Below, one piece after another: positions 55,639 to 64,000 of a stretch of DNA of 64,000 bases (the first letter of the stretch is position 1; each line of letters opens with the position of its first letter). The translations under genes and the position numbers were made by a program. This DNA comes from Cryphonectria parasitica EP155 (taxonomy: Eukaryota > Ascomycota > Sordariomycetes > Diaporthales > Cryphonectriaceae), in NCBI RefSeq assembly GCF_011745365.1, contig NW_024468916.1:3186738-3250737 (forward strand). The letters run 5' to 3'. Under the pieces are notes generated by a model. The model ran no database searches. It was not told the origin of the DNA and saw only the letters and a list, made by a program, of their open reading frames with translations.

Positions 55639-58362
55639 ATATTAGCTTTTCTTTTCCAATATTCAGCTATCTTTTCCTGAGCGTTTTCAATATTCTTCTA
55701 TAGTTCCTATGAGTTTTCGCTTGCTGGATAGCCTTTTCATTTAATGAGATATTCTCTCGTGCTATTCATGCTTCTATACTTGAGAATCTTTTCCACTTCA
55801 TACTCTAGTTCATTATTTTCTACTTCTGCTATATTATTCGCTAGTATTTTCTATACTGCTAATTCCAGCAGTAAGATGTGAAAAACTGAGTATATTCTTA
55901 TCTCATGAGATAATGCTAATTCGTAGTTAATTGGAGAAATTTATTGCAAGATTTTGAATAGTTCTAACTTCTTATAGTTGAGCTTATTACTAAGTTTAAT
56001 TATTTTGATATTTTTTCGAAATAGATAAATCTTATCTCTCTTCTATAGAATTAATCCTTCAATCCTTTTGGAATTTGTATACTGCATTATTCATTCTTGA
56101 ACGAATTGTAATTCTGATCGGAATTTCTCTTGAACTTTCTTAATCTTCTTAACTCTTTTATCTGCAGCTTCTGTATCTGCTCTTAGCAGTATCTTGTAAT
56201 AAGCTATTGGATTATATTCATAGAGTATAAAGAATAATAACTTCTTTATTATATTCATATCTGCGCTATTATAAGCGAATTATATAAGAAGCAATAGATT
56301 AATTCAGTTATTCTATTCCTAGTTGATATAGTATCGAAGATACTATTTAATAATCTGATTTATTCTTTCTATCTATTTATCTATCTGCAGATAAAATACT
56401 ATAAATATTCTATAGTATATTCTAAGCTGTTTCATAAGTAAAATTCAAAATTTCGAGTTAAACTTTCTATCTCTATTAGAAATTACTTCTTCTAGCATAC
56501 TATAATTAGCAATAATCATTCTGAGAAATGCATATACGAGTTCTTCTGCTATACTACTTTTCTTATAAGAAAGAAAGTAAGCATACTTACTCAGTTTGCA
56601 AATCACTACTAGAATGCTATTATATTGCATCTTAATTAAGAGTTCTTGTAAGAAAGATAGCTTAATAATGAAATTTAAACTGATAGATTGCTAAACAATT
56701 GTAAGTACTAATAAGGAATGCAGTAGTTTGTAAAGCTTGTATCTTTCTGCTTTATTCTTCTTACAGCTATTGCATTATTATAAGATATTTTCAATTCTTT
56801 TTCTAAAGCTTAATAGATTCTAGTATTTTTTAATGCATTTATAGATTGCTCTGATTTCCTAATATTCATATGCTGATATATTATGTATATTCTTGATATA
56901 GTTGTTTTATTTGTCTGAAGTTATTAATTCTGAATCTTTTTCTAAAGATCTAATTCTGAAAGCAGCATTCAGTTCTCTATATGCATTAATAAGATTTTCC
57001 AACTCATCTTAAGCAAAGATATTCTATATATCCAAGAAATCTATATTTCGATAATCTAATCTTTTGCTAAGAGCATTTGCTTGTTTGTTTTCTAAGCTTT
57101 TGCAGTATATAATCTTGAAATTGAACTATAAAAGGAATTCTGCTTATTTAACTTATTGCTTATTCAAAACCTTAATTGTTATGAATATAATCAGATTCTT
57201 ATAATCTGAGTGAATTATAATTAGATATTATGTGCTAATAAGATAGTATTGCTACTTTTCAAAAGCTTTTATTATTGCTATAAGTTTCTGATTAGGGATT
57301 CTGTAGTTGATTTCTGAGCTATTCAATTTCTTTAAGAAATTGCTTATAATTCTTAGATATTCTTGGTTATTTTGCTAGCTAAGTTGTTCTCCGAGTATAT
57401 ATTCTAATGTATTGATTTCAATTTCAAAGGATTTGTAGAGATCTGCTTCATATAGAACTGGTTCTGAGATAATATGCTTGATGATTTTATTAAAAGCTTC
57501 TTGTATCTTGAAGATTTATTTGAAAAGCTATTCTTTTTTTGTAAGATTTGTAAGAAAATATGCAATTCAGCTATAATTCTTAATAAACTGCTTATAGAAG
57601 TTGATATATCCGAGAAAAGATTTAATATTTCTGATATTTCTGAGAACTAGCTAATTTCTAACAGCTTCTACCTTATCTTTCTATAGCTTAATGCATTCTA
57701 GCTTGATTGTAAATCCGAGATAGTTAATCTTTTGTATGTAAAAGTGATTCTTTGCAGGTTTTACAAGAAGTTTTGCATCTTGAAGCATTTGCAATACTGT
57801 TTCTATATATTTCTTATATTCTTCAAGTATTCGAAAGTAGATAAGAATATTATTGAGATAAGCAATGATAAACTGATTCAGATACTTGTATAAAATATAA
57901 TTAATCATTTCCTAGAATAAAGCTAAAGCATTCGTTAAACCAAAGAGCATAATCAAATATTTGTAGTATCTGTAGCATGTTCTGAAAGCAGTTTTCTATT
58001 CTTCTCCTTTTTTTATTCTAATTAGATTGTAAGCTTCTTTTAGATCTAAAACTGTAAACCATTATACTTTCTGCAGCCTATCTCGTAATTTCTTGATAAG
58101 TAGCAATGAATATCAGTTCTTGATTATAATATTGTTGAGTTGCTTATAATTAATATATAATCTAAGCTTGCTATTTTTCTTAAATATAAATAGGATAAGA
58201 TATTCTGCTAATGATTGCAATAATTATATATATTCTTTCTTAAGATTCTCATTAAGATACTTTCGAAGTATCTCTAGCTATATTTTGTTTAGTTTATAAA
58301 TAGAGAAGAATTTGAGCTATTTCCCTTTTTGTAGCAGAATCTTATAATTATATAAGCTGTAT
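55635..58362 (-). pseudogene. A3 pol remnant (reverse transcriptase to chromodomain)
   Basis: Minus strand. Chromodomain region 55640-55800; integrase 56000-56700 with the best piece SILVVICKLSKYAYFLSYKK and EEVISNRDRKFNSKF; RNase H near 57450-57100; reverse transcriptase 57600-58300 with YLNNILIYF near 57840. Numerous stops. Interrupted by A4 at 58362. Confidence 0.75.
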
Positions 58363-58824
58363 TATAATGAGCACTGCAGTAATCCGAAGATTCCAAAGTA
58401 TACAAAGGGAGTTTATGCTAATAAGAGCAGTATCAAAGTACCAAGTCCTTGAATACGGAACTGTACAAGTCTCAATAAGCGATGCAAGTATTCACTGCCT
58501 TTGGAGCTATCAGAGTAGAGAGTAATCTGATACTTAGATTGATAACTGAAGAGCTATGTATAACGATCTGTTTAATGATAATGAACGTGTGATTATATAT
58601 CCAGCTCTTCAGTGTGGCTCGCTGATGCTCACTGAAGCTTACTGCTGCTCAGTGGTGCTCACTGAGGCTTGGTAAGCACAGATAAGCTCTTCTAATTGAT
58701 TAGCCTGTAATCCTAACCCTGGGTTACATAATTCTTATAGGCTATCTAATGTTGAGTTATAATATTTGGTTCTTGTTTGCCTGTGATCTGTTTTCGTAAT
58801 CTGCATATTGGATGAGTTATAATA
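58363..58824 (-). repeat. A4 3' LTR
   Basis: Starts TATAATGAGCACTGC (G-to-A in the terminal TG) and ends GGATGAGTTATAATA. Contains TAACCCTGGG, the complement of the telomere-like motif in other family A LTRs. Confidence 0.85.
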
Positions 58825-58915
58825 TTATCTTCCTTCTATCAGTTATTGTTCTCAACGATCTTCTGTAAATATTCAGCAAATTCTCCGTATGTGTAGTTAT
58901 GCCTTTCTAATTGAA

Positions 58916-59592
58916 ATGTTAAATAGAATCTTAAATTCTTGTATTAGTAAATCTTCTTTCTCTATTCTTTCCAAGAAGAGCTTTGCTTATTGGGAACGTT
59001 TCAGTTATATTGAATCCAATGAATACGAGGTGATGCTGTATTCTTCGTATTTGGAAGAAGGAGTGTTATATAAGATGGTAAATGGAATAAAGAGTTGTTT
59101 GCAATGCATCAAGCGGGGTTGTTTCTGCAATGCGAGTTGTATGCTTGTTTCTTTCTGTTAATATTTCCTTCTGAATGTTTTTCTTTATTAACTAAGACTT
59201 TTTTTCCCTTAGTATTTCGGATTACTAATGAGTTAATCCGTATTGATAAGTACAAGCTTGAGAAGAAGGAGCGGTTATTGGAATTTCAGGCTTGCATAAA
59301 CGAATTGCTAGCTCGTTTGTTACAGCTGAAGAAGCAGCAATGCTTTCTTCAGAAGAAGGGAATAAAGCTGGTGAACGAGGGCCTGAAGGAGGAAGAGCGG
59401 GAGCGCATAGCTGCTGAGGTGCAGGCTGTGGTTTCCGCAGAGCCCGTCGTTGCTCCTAGAGGTCCTTCCTCTGGAGGTTTCGACTGGAATTCTGTAGATG
59501 TGGAGAATGCAGTGATAGATTGATCGGGTTTCCTGGAGAGCGAGGTCTCTGAGATCCCTGGATCTCAGTCTGGGGCAGAGCGATCATCTTAG
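58916..59592 (+). pseudogene. A4 antisense accessory gene, two exons, one in-frame stop
   Basis: Nearly intact. The ATG at 58916 lies 92 bp from the LTR. Exon 1 58916-59156, intron 59157-59212 (GTTAAT donor, TTAAC branch, CTTAG acceptor, phase 1), exon 2 59213-59592. Spliced length is about 206 codons with a single internal stop, TGA at 59521, where A1 has TGG. N-terminus MLNRILNSCISKSS; cysteine cluster KSCLQCIKRGCFCNASC at the exon 1 end; coiled coil LLARLLQLKKQQCFLQKKG; tail FDWNSVDVENAVID. The stop TAG (59590-59592) shares two bases with the convergent pol stop (59589-59591). No known family matched beyond a general likeness to fungal C-x2-C/coiled-coil hypothetical proteins. One repair would give a full protein, so this subfamily was active recently. 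Confidence 0.7.
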
Positions 59593-60358
59593 GTGCTGGC
59601 TTTCCTTTTCCAATATTCAGCTACCTTTTCTTGAGCATTTTTAACGTTTTTCTGCAGTTCCCAAGAATTTTCGCTTGCTGAATAATCCTTTCATTTAATG
59701 AGATATTCTCTTGTATTATCTATATCTTTATGCTTAAGAATCTTCTTTATTTTATACTCTGATTTATTGTTTTCCACTTCTGCTATATTATCTGTTAGTA
59801 TTTTCTATGCTGCTGATTCCAGTAATAAAATATAGAAAACTGGGTATATTCTCATTTCATGAAGTAATGCTAATTCGTAGTTAACTGAGAAGATCTATTA
59901 TAAGATTTTAAATGATTCTAACTTCTTATAATCGAGTTTATTGCTAGATCTTGTTATTTTAATGTTTTTTTGAAGTAAGTAGATCTTATCTTCCTTTTGT
60001 AGAATTGGTTCTTCAATTCTTTTGAAGTTTGTATATTGTATTATTCGTTTCTGAATGAATTGTAATTCTGATCGGAGTTTCTTCTGAACTTTCTTAATCT
60101 TCTTAATCCTCTTATCTGCAGCTTCTGCATCTACTCCTTGCAATACCTCGTAGTAAGCTGTTGGATTGTATCTGTAGAGCATGAAAAATAGTGATTTCTT
60201 TATTGTGCTTGTATTTATGCTATTATAAGCGAACTGTGCAAGAGATAATAGATTAATCTAATTGTCTTATTCCTGATTGATATAGTATTGAAGATACTGT
60301 TCAATAATCTGATTCATTCTTTCTATCTATTTATCTGTTTACAGATGGAATGCTATTG
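59589..60358 (-). pseudogene. A4 pol, 3' end
   Basis: Minus-strand chromodomain region (59600-59760) and integrase C-terminus; the best piece is ADKRIKKIKKVQKKLRSEL near 60090. Truncated at 60358 by the family C element. Confidence 0.75.
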
Positions 60359-60675
60359 AACCAGAACTAGGGCGCTGTTGCCCTCGAAAGAAAAAGGGAC
60401 AAACAGCTGCCGAAGCAATGAGCAAGAGCTCGTGCAACCCAAGCGTGCCTGTGCAGATGAGGACAGCAAACTAAGGCCACACGAGCACAAGAACAGGGTG
60501 AAAAACCTGTCTTAGACCTGTCCAAAGGATTCAAAATTGAAAAGAAGAGAAAGGATGCTTCATTGTTGCTTATAGCTAAAGAATTTGAAAAGTAGGTAGT
60601 ATCCTTTATATGTATGAGAACCCTTGACTCACTATACTCCATATCTCACAGACTACCACTCTGGCTATTATAACA
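60359..60675 (-). repeat. Family C LTR, complete, reverse
   Basis: 317 bp, TGAACCAGAACTAGGG ... CTATTATAACA on plus, matching the complement of the fragments at 21937 and 22390. The left flank is GCTAT (60354-60358); GCTAT is not repeated on the right, so this is the end of a longer element rather than a solo LTR. An adjacent minus-strand GAAAGAGAAC could be its polypurine tract. Confidence 0.7.
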
Positions 60676-63133
60676 GTTCTCTTTCAGCAATTTTCTTCCA
60701 AAGTTGCAACAAGTCCAATAATATGCTAGATCTGATCAGAGAGAGATGAAGTAAAGAAATAAAGAATTCATTGCAAACTGCTAAAGGAAATACTGCAAAC
60801 CAAACCATTCTCTCAATTCAATCCTTATATCTCTTCTTATTGCTTAAGCTATCATTTAAATCAATACAGAAGTATTAGTATTCATCTTTAGTTCATTTGT
60901 AATATAGGTATAATCTGAACAGATTCTAATGCTGATTTCTTCTCTATCCCTGTTTGCTCTCAAACTCTGTTTGAGCAGCAGCAGCAGCAGCAGTTCTCTT
61001 CTGATTCTGCATTCTTATTCAACAGATTCTTTTGCAGTCTGCTTTATATATATTCATCTTGATAGCATGATTGAATTCTATTCAGTTTGGAGAACTTATT
61101 GAAGGCCTGATAGGGTTAAGGCTATGAAGCTCATTTCATAGAAGTATATGAGGCTTCTAAGGTTTATTAAGAAAACTGAGAGGCATGATGTTGCTGCTTT
61201 TCAATCTCTAATGCAATGGAGCTTTAGTAGTATGTTCAGGCTTAGCTATTTGCTGTATTAATAGATTGATTGTTAGTTCTGGATTGATAAGTATTTCTTA
61301 AGGTGAAGAGGAGTAAGGATTAATAGGAGTTCCGGATAGAAATTGATTTAACTCTGAGCTGATACTATATCCTCTTGATGAATATAAGATTAGGCTAGCT
61401 GGAGCTATGCTCTCTTAGGACTGTTGTCTTGATGGAACTAGGCTGGGTGTTCTACTCGCTCTGAAATCTTCTAGAGCAAAGGCTGATATATCTTTTCTTA
61501 TTCTGTTGAGATCGCTTTCAATAGATAGTTCAGGCAAGTTTGCAACTTCTTTTACGAAGAAGATAACATTCAGCTTGTAGATTATATTTAGTATCTCATC
61601 AGCTTCTACTTGTACAGCCTTGTATTCTTGAAGTAAGATACTTCTTCTTAATAGCTGATCAGGGTATTGTATATAGTTGCTGTATCTCAGCTTATAGGAG
61701 AAGGCTTGGCAGTGCAGGCTTGTTATAGCTATCTCTGTACTTTATTCTTTCATATTTTATGCAGTCTCTCTATGATTAAGATAGAAAGCTTGCTTTCAGT
61801 CTGAATAGCTACTAGATGATTAGTAGAAATTAGTAGATTTCAGGATTCGAAGGCGAAATAGTTTGATTGTATAGAGCAGAGCTGCATTCGAATTATTATC
61901 TAGCAGCGTAGTTGGAACATTCTCGAAATCCCAATCCTGATTAGCTTCAGCATTTCTGAGCTAATTATTCAGATAGTGCTTATTTGTATAAGCTAGTAGG
62001 ATATCGCCGGATTTGTGTATAGCAATATAAAATCCTTTTTCAGTCTTTATATTGAGCTAAGATAGAGTATAAGCTGAAGTTGCTGTATTAACTGAGAGGA
62101 GAATCTATAAGCGCTTCTGTTTAGCTTTATATCTGAGCAGATCCTGCTTATTGAGAATATTAGGAGAGCTAGGTGAATAGGCTATTGATGGAATATGAAG
62201 GCATCCTATCAAGAATACGTTTTGTTAGTTGTATTGAATATAATAATGAAAGGCAGCTATAGCGTGCTGCGAACCAATATCTTGAGGGATTCCTGTATCT
62301 AAGAATCCGATCAGATTATAGATATTGAGAAGATATCTGGAAGGATTAGTGCTGAAGATTGTAAGCAAGTACAACTTGCAAGGGGGTAATCCTGGGAAGT
62401 ACTTCTCAATGAGTTCTGCTGCTAGATGATTTTCTTTATTCCTTAGACTGAAGTAGGGCGAATAACTCTTGATTATTTTAGTTGAATATAGTGCTCTGAG
62501 AAAGATAGTTTGAAAGCAATAGGCCTTGATCATTCAGTTTCCTTAGCTATACTGAACAGGTGGAAATAGAGAGTATTTGAATTCAGCTATTGCTGCTGAG
62601 TTGAAAGGAAAGTGAAAAGGGAAGAATAGCTTTGTTGGAAGGTGAGCAATTGCGAGAGGGGTTTGCGAAGGTGTAAAGTTAAGAGACTGAGAGGGTGTTG
62701 ACTGAGGAAGAAAGGTAGAGAAGAATGCAGCTTCAGCTTGAGGATCTGTTGAGAAAGGTGATGTTATATAAGTAGAGCAGTTAATAATTTGCTTTGATAT
62801 CGGTATACAGATCTGGAGTAGCGTTGATGAGGAAGAAAAAGGGTGTGTGTATGCTTGAGAAAGGTGGTTGTGAAAAGGTTGAAGGAGGAAGAAGAATAGC
62901 TGGCTGCGAGTATGGATGGAATAGCTAATTTATCTTGTTTAGCAATTATTCAAGTGATTCACTGCTTTTCGTTTGTTATAAGGCAAATAGCTTCATCCTT
63001 GGCTAGGTAGGAGCTGTTTAGCAATAGACTGGATAGAAGGCGTGGTGACTCAGTTGAGTGTGTTTGTTATCCATTGCTATCTTATCAATCTTCAGCAAAC
63101 TGTTCAACAATCTCTTTCTCAGTTCACTTTGCT
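60676..63133 (-). pseudogene. Unidentified decayed coding region, probably interior of a family C element
   Basis: The minus strand reads as one decayed protein from an ATG at 63074 (MDNKHTQLSHHAFYP) to about 61080, with CAG/CAA-type stops and few frame changes. The clearest part, 62533-62225, contains FSLRNKENHLAAELIEKYFP and GFLDTGIPQDIGSQHAIAAF. Later parts are GFYIAIHKSGDILLAYTNKH near 62020 and EYKAVQVEADEILNIIYKL near 61600. The N-terminal third is Pro/Ser/Phe-rich. I recognise no reverse transcriptase, integrase, protease, helicase or transposase motif. It could be the gag-like or accessory protein of family C, or a captured host gene. A CAG trinucleotide run (six units) lies near 60974-60992. 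Confidence 0.4.
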
Positions 63134-63219
63134 TGTAATGAGCACTGCAGCAATCCGAAGATTCCTAAGTACACGAAGGGGTTTATGCTAACAAGAGCGG
63201 TATCAAAGTATTAAGTCCT
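63134..63219 (-). repeat. Family A LTR fragment, most distal retroelement sequence
   Basis: 86 bp from TGTAATGAGCACTGC to AAGTCC, then an abrupt change to non-LTR sequence. It may be the edge of the 5' LTR of A3 or A4, or a separate insertion. The break marks the boundary with the subtelomere. Confidence 0.65.
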
Positions 63220-63590
63220 ATCCTAAAGTCAAAGTGTCCTCAAGGTAGAGGACAGTTTTTTTGGGTGAGAAATTTTTTGGCGCTAGCAAAAACAGGGGTA
63301 AGAGGATCGTTTTTTTCTTCTGTAAACTGTTCTCAACTCAATTTTTAAGCTTTCTATCTTATTTCAATTTGAAGTCTGATCGCCTTTCTTGAAACTCTAT
63401 CATTTCTGAATTTCAAGTTCTCATCATCTTTCTTTCTATTTCAATTGCAGGATTTGTATTTCTAGGGTAAAGAATTGAGGTGGTCAGACCCGCATTTTTA
63501 CCCGCATTAAAAACAACCAATTGCCTTGCCTTATTTCTAGGGCATACCCCTAACCCGCAATTCTGATCAGAACCTAGCTATAGCTGATTC
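63220..63590. other. Subtelomeric unique sequence
   Basis: About 370 bp with T-rich runs and TAACCC-like fragments (GGGCATACCCCTAACCCGC near 63540). No open frame of note. Possibly a telomere-associated sequence shared by other chromosome ends. Confidence 0.45.
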
Positions 63591-63840
63591 TATTTATAAT
63601 TTGAAAATATATAATAGGTAAAAGAGAGCAGAAAAGCCCGTTTTCACATCATGTAAGTATATATGAGGTGAAAGCTAAGCGTAGAGCTAGGGCCAGAGCG
63701 AGGGCTAGGGCTAGAGCAGAAAAGCTTATTTATTTATAATTTGAAAATATATAATAGGTAAAAGAGAGCAGAAAAGCCCGTTTTCACATCATGTAAGTAT
63801 ATATGAGGTGAAAGCTAGGCGTAGAGCTAGGGCCAGAGCG
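63591..63840 (+). repeat. Subtelomeric 140-bp repeat, nearly two units
   Basis: The unit beginning TATTTATAATTTGAAAATAT occurs at 63591 and again at 63731, 140 bp apart, with only one difference seen over about 110 bp (AAGC versus AGGC near the end). Each unit ends in degenerate telomere-like GAGCTAGGGCCAGAGCGAGG. The second unit passes directly into the telomere array. Confidence 0.85.
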
Positions 63841-64000
63841 AGGGCTAGGGCTAGGGTTAGGGCTAGGGCTAGGGTTAGGGCTAGGGTTAGGGCTAGGGTT
63901 AGGGCTAGGGCTAGGGTTAGGGCTAGGGTTAGGGCTAGGGTTAGGGCTAGGGTTAGGGCTAGGGCTAGGGTTAGGGCTAGGGCTAGGGCTAGGGTTAGGG
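63841..64000 (+). repeat. Terminal telomere-type array of TTAGGG and CTAGGG units
   Basis: After a leading AGGG there are 26 perfect hexamers to the window end: 16 CTAGGG and 10 TTAGGG. Each TTAGGG is separated from the next by one to three CTAGGG. The G-rich strand runs 5' to 3' towards the end of the window, as at a right chromosome end. Confidence 0.95.

Larger units (their letters stand above)
54380..58362 (-). mobile_element. Element A3: Ty3/gypsy chromovirus (reverse), 5' part missing
   Basis: 3' LTR at 54380-54872 (493 bp), then the antisense accessory gene on plus, then chromodomain, integrase, RNase H and reverse transcriptase remnants on minus up to 58362, where element A4 interrupts. 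Gag and the 5' LTR of A3 are not found further right. The body is very AT-rich, so it is among the most strongly mutated copies. Confidence 0.8.
58363..60358 (-). mobile_element. Element A4: Ty3/gypsy chromovirus (reverse), truncated by family C
   Basis: 3' LTR 58363-58824 (462 bp), antisense accessory gene, then chromodomain and part of integrase up to 60358, where a family C LTR begins. The rest of pol, gag and the 5' LTR are absent. Its LTR and accessory gene are very similar to A3, pointing to the same subfamily and recent activity. Confidence 0.8.

Noticed and set aside
60367..60642. 91-codon minus-strand open frame
   Set aside because: It is the family C LTR; the same frame is broken in the copies at 21937 and 22390.

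Overview
This is the right-hand end of a chromosome of a filamentous ascomycete (Pezizomycotina). Evidence: short GT-AG introns with CTAAC-type branch points, fungal-specific gene families, repeats decayed by C-to-T/G-to-A changes that mostly turn CAG, CAA and TGG into stops (the RIP signature), and a terminal array of TTAGGG/CTAGGG units whose G-rich strand runs towards the window end. The species cannot be named from sequence alone. No tRNA, rRNA or CRISPR array was seen by eye.

Bases 1-20,100 are a sparse, partly decayed gene region. Intact genes: an FSH1/LovG-type serine hydrolase (548-1454, minus, two exons), a secreted royal-jelly/yellow-type protein (8031-9116, plus), a convergent secreted SMP-30-like beta-propeller (9543-10592, minus), a five-exon sugar-porter MFS transporter (14893-16988, minus) and, divergent from it, a two-exon short-chain dehydrogenase closely resembling fungal L-rhamnose 1-dehydrogenase (18773-19654, plus). 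Between them lie an aldo-keto reductase pseudogene, a DUF3425-type regulator remnant, a Fot1/pogo transposon with GC-rich terminal repeats, and the wreck of a highly reducing polyketide synthase. Hydrolase, reductase, regulator, synthase and transporter together look like a dying secondary-metabolite locus.

Bases 20,100-63,220 are a nested stack of LTR retrotransposons with almost no host DNA. Two Ty3/gypsy chromovirus families can be resolved: family A (LTR 445-493 bp, elements about 7.4 kb) and family B (LTR 310 bp, 7.3 kb). Target-site duplications give the order: A2 entered a family C LTR; A1 entered the 5' LTR of A2; B1 entered the gag of A2; B2 and A5 entered B1; A3 entered A2 further right; A4 entered A3; a family C element entered A4. 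The chain is closed on the left but A2, A3 and A4 never resume on the right, so their distal parts are lost before the telomere.

The most unusual feature is an accessory gene on the antisense strand of both gypsy families, between integrase/chromodomain and 3' LTR. In all four complete family A copies its ATG lies 91-93 bp from the inner LTR edge and its stop overlaps the pol stop by two bases, tail to tail. It encodes a cysteine cluster (Zn2Cys6-like spacing in A5) followed by a predicted coiled coil. Its protein sequence differs greatly between copies whose pol and LTRs are near-identical, and some copies carry a phase-1 intron. Family B carries a different, longer, multi-exon antisense gene in the same position.

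Bases 63,220-64,000 are subtelomere: an unassigned 370 bp stretch, a 140-bp unit present about twice, and 26 telomere-type units in which TTAGGG is never followed by another TTAGGG.
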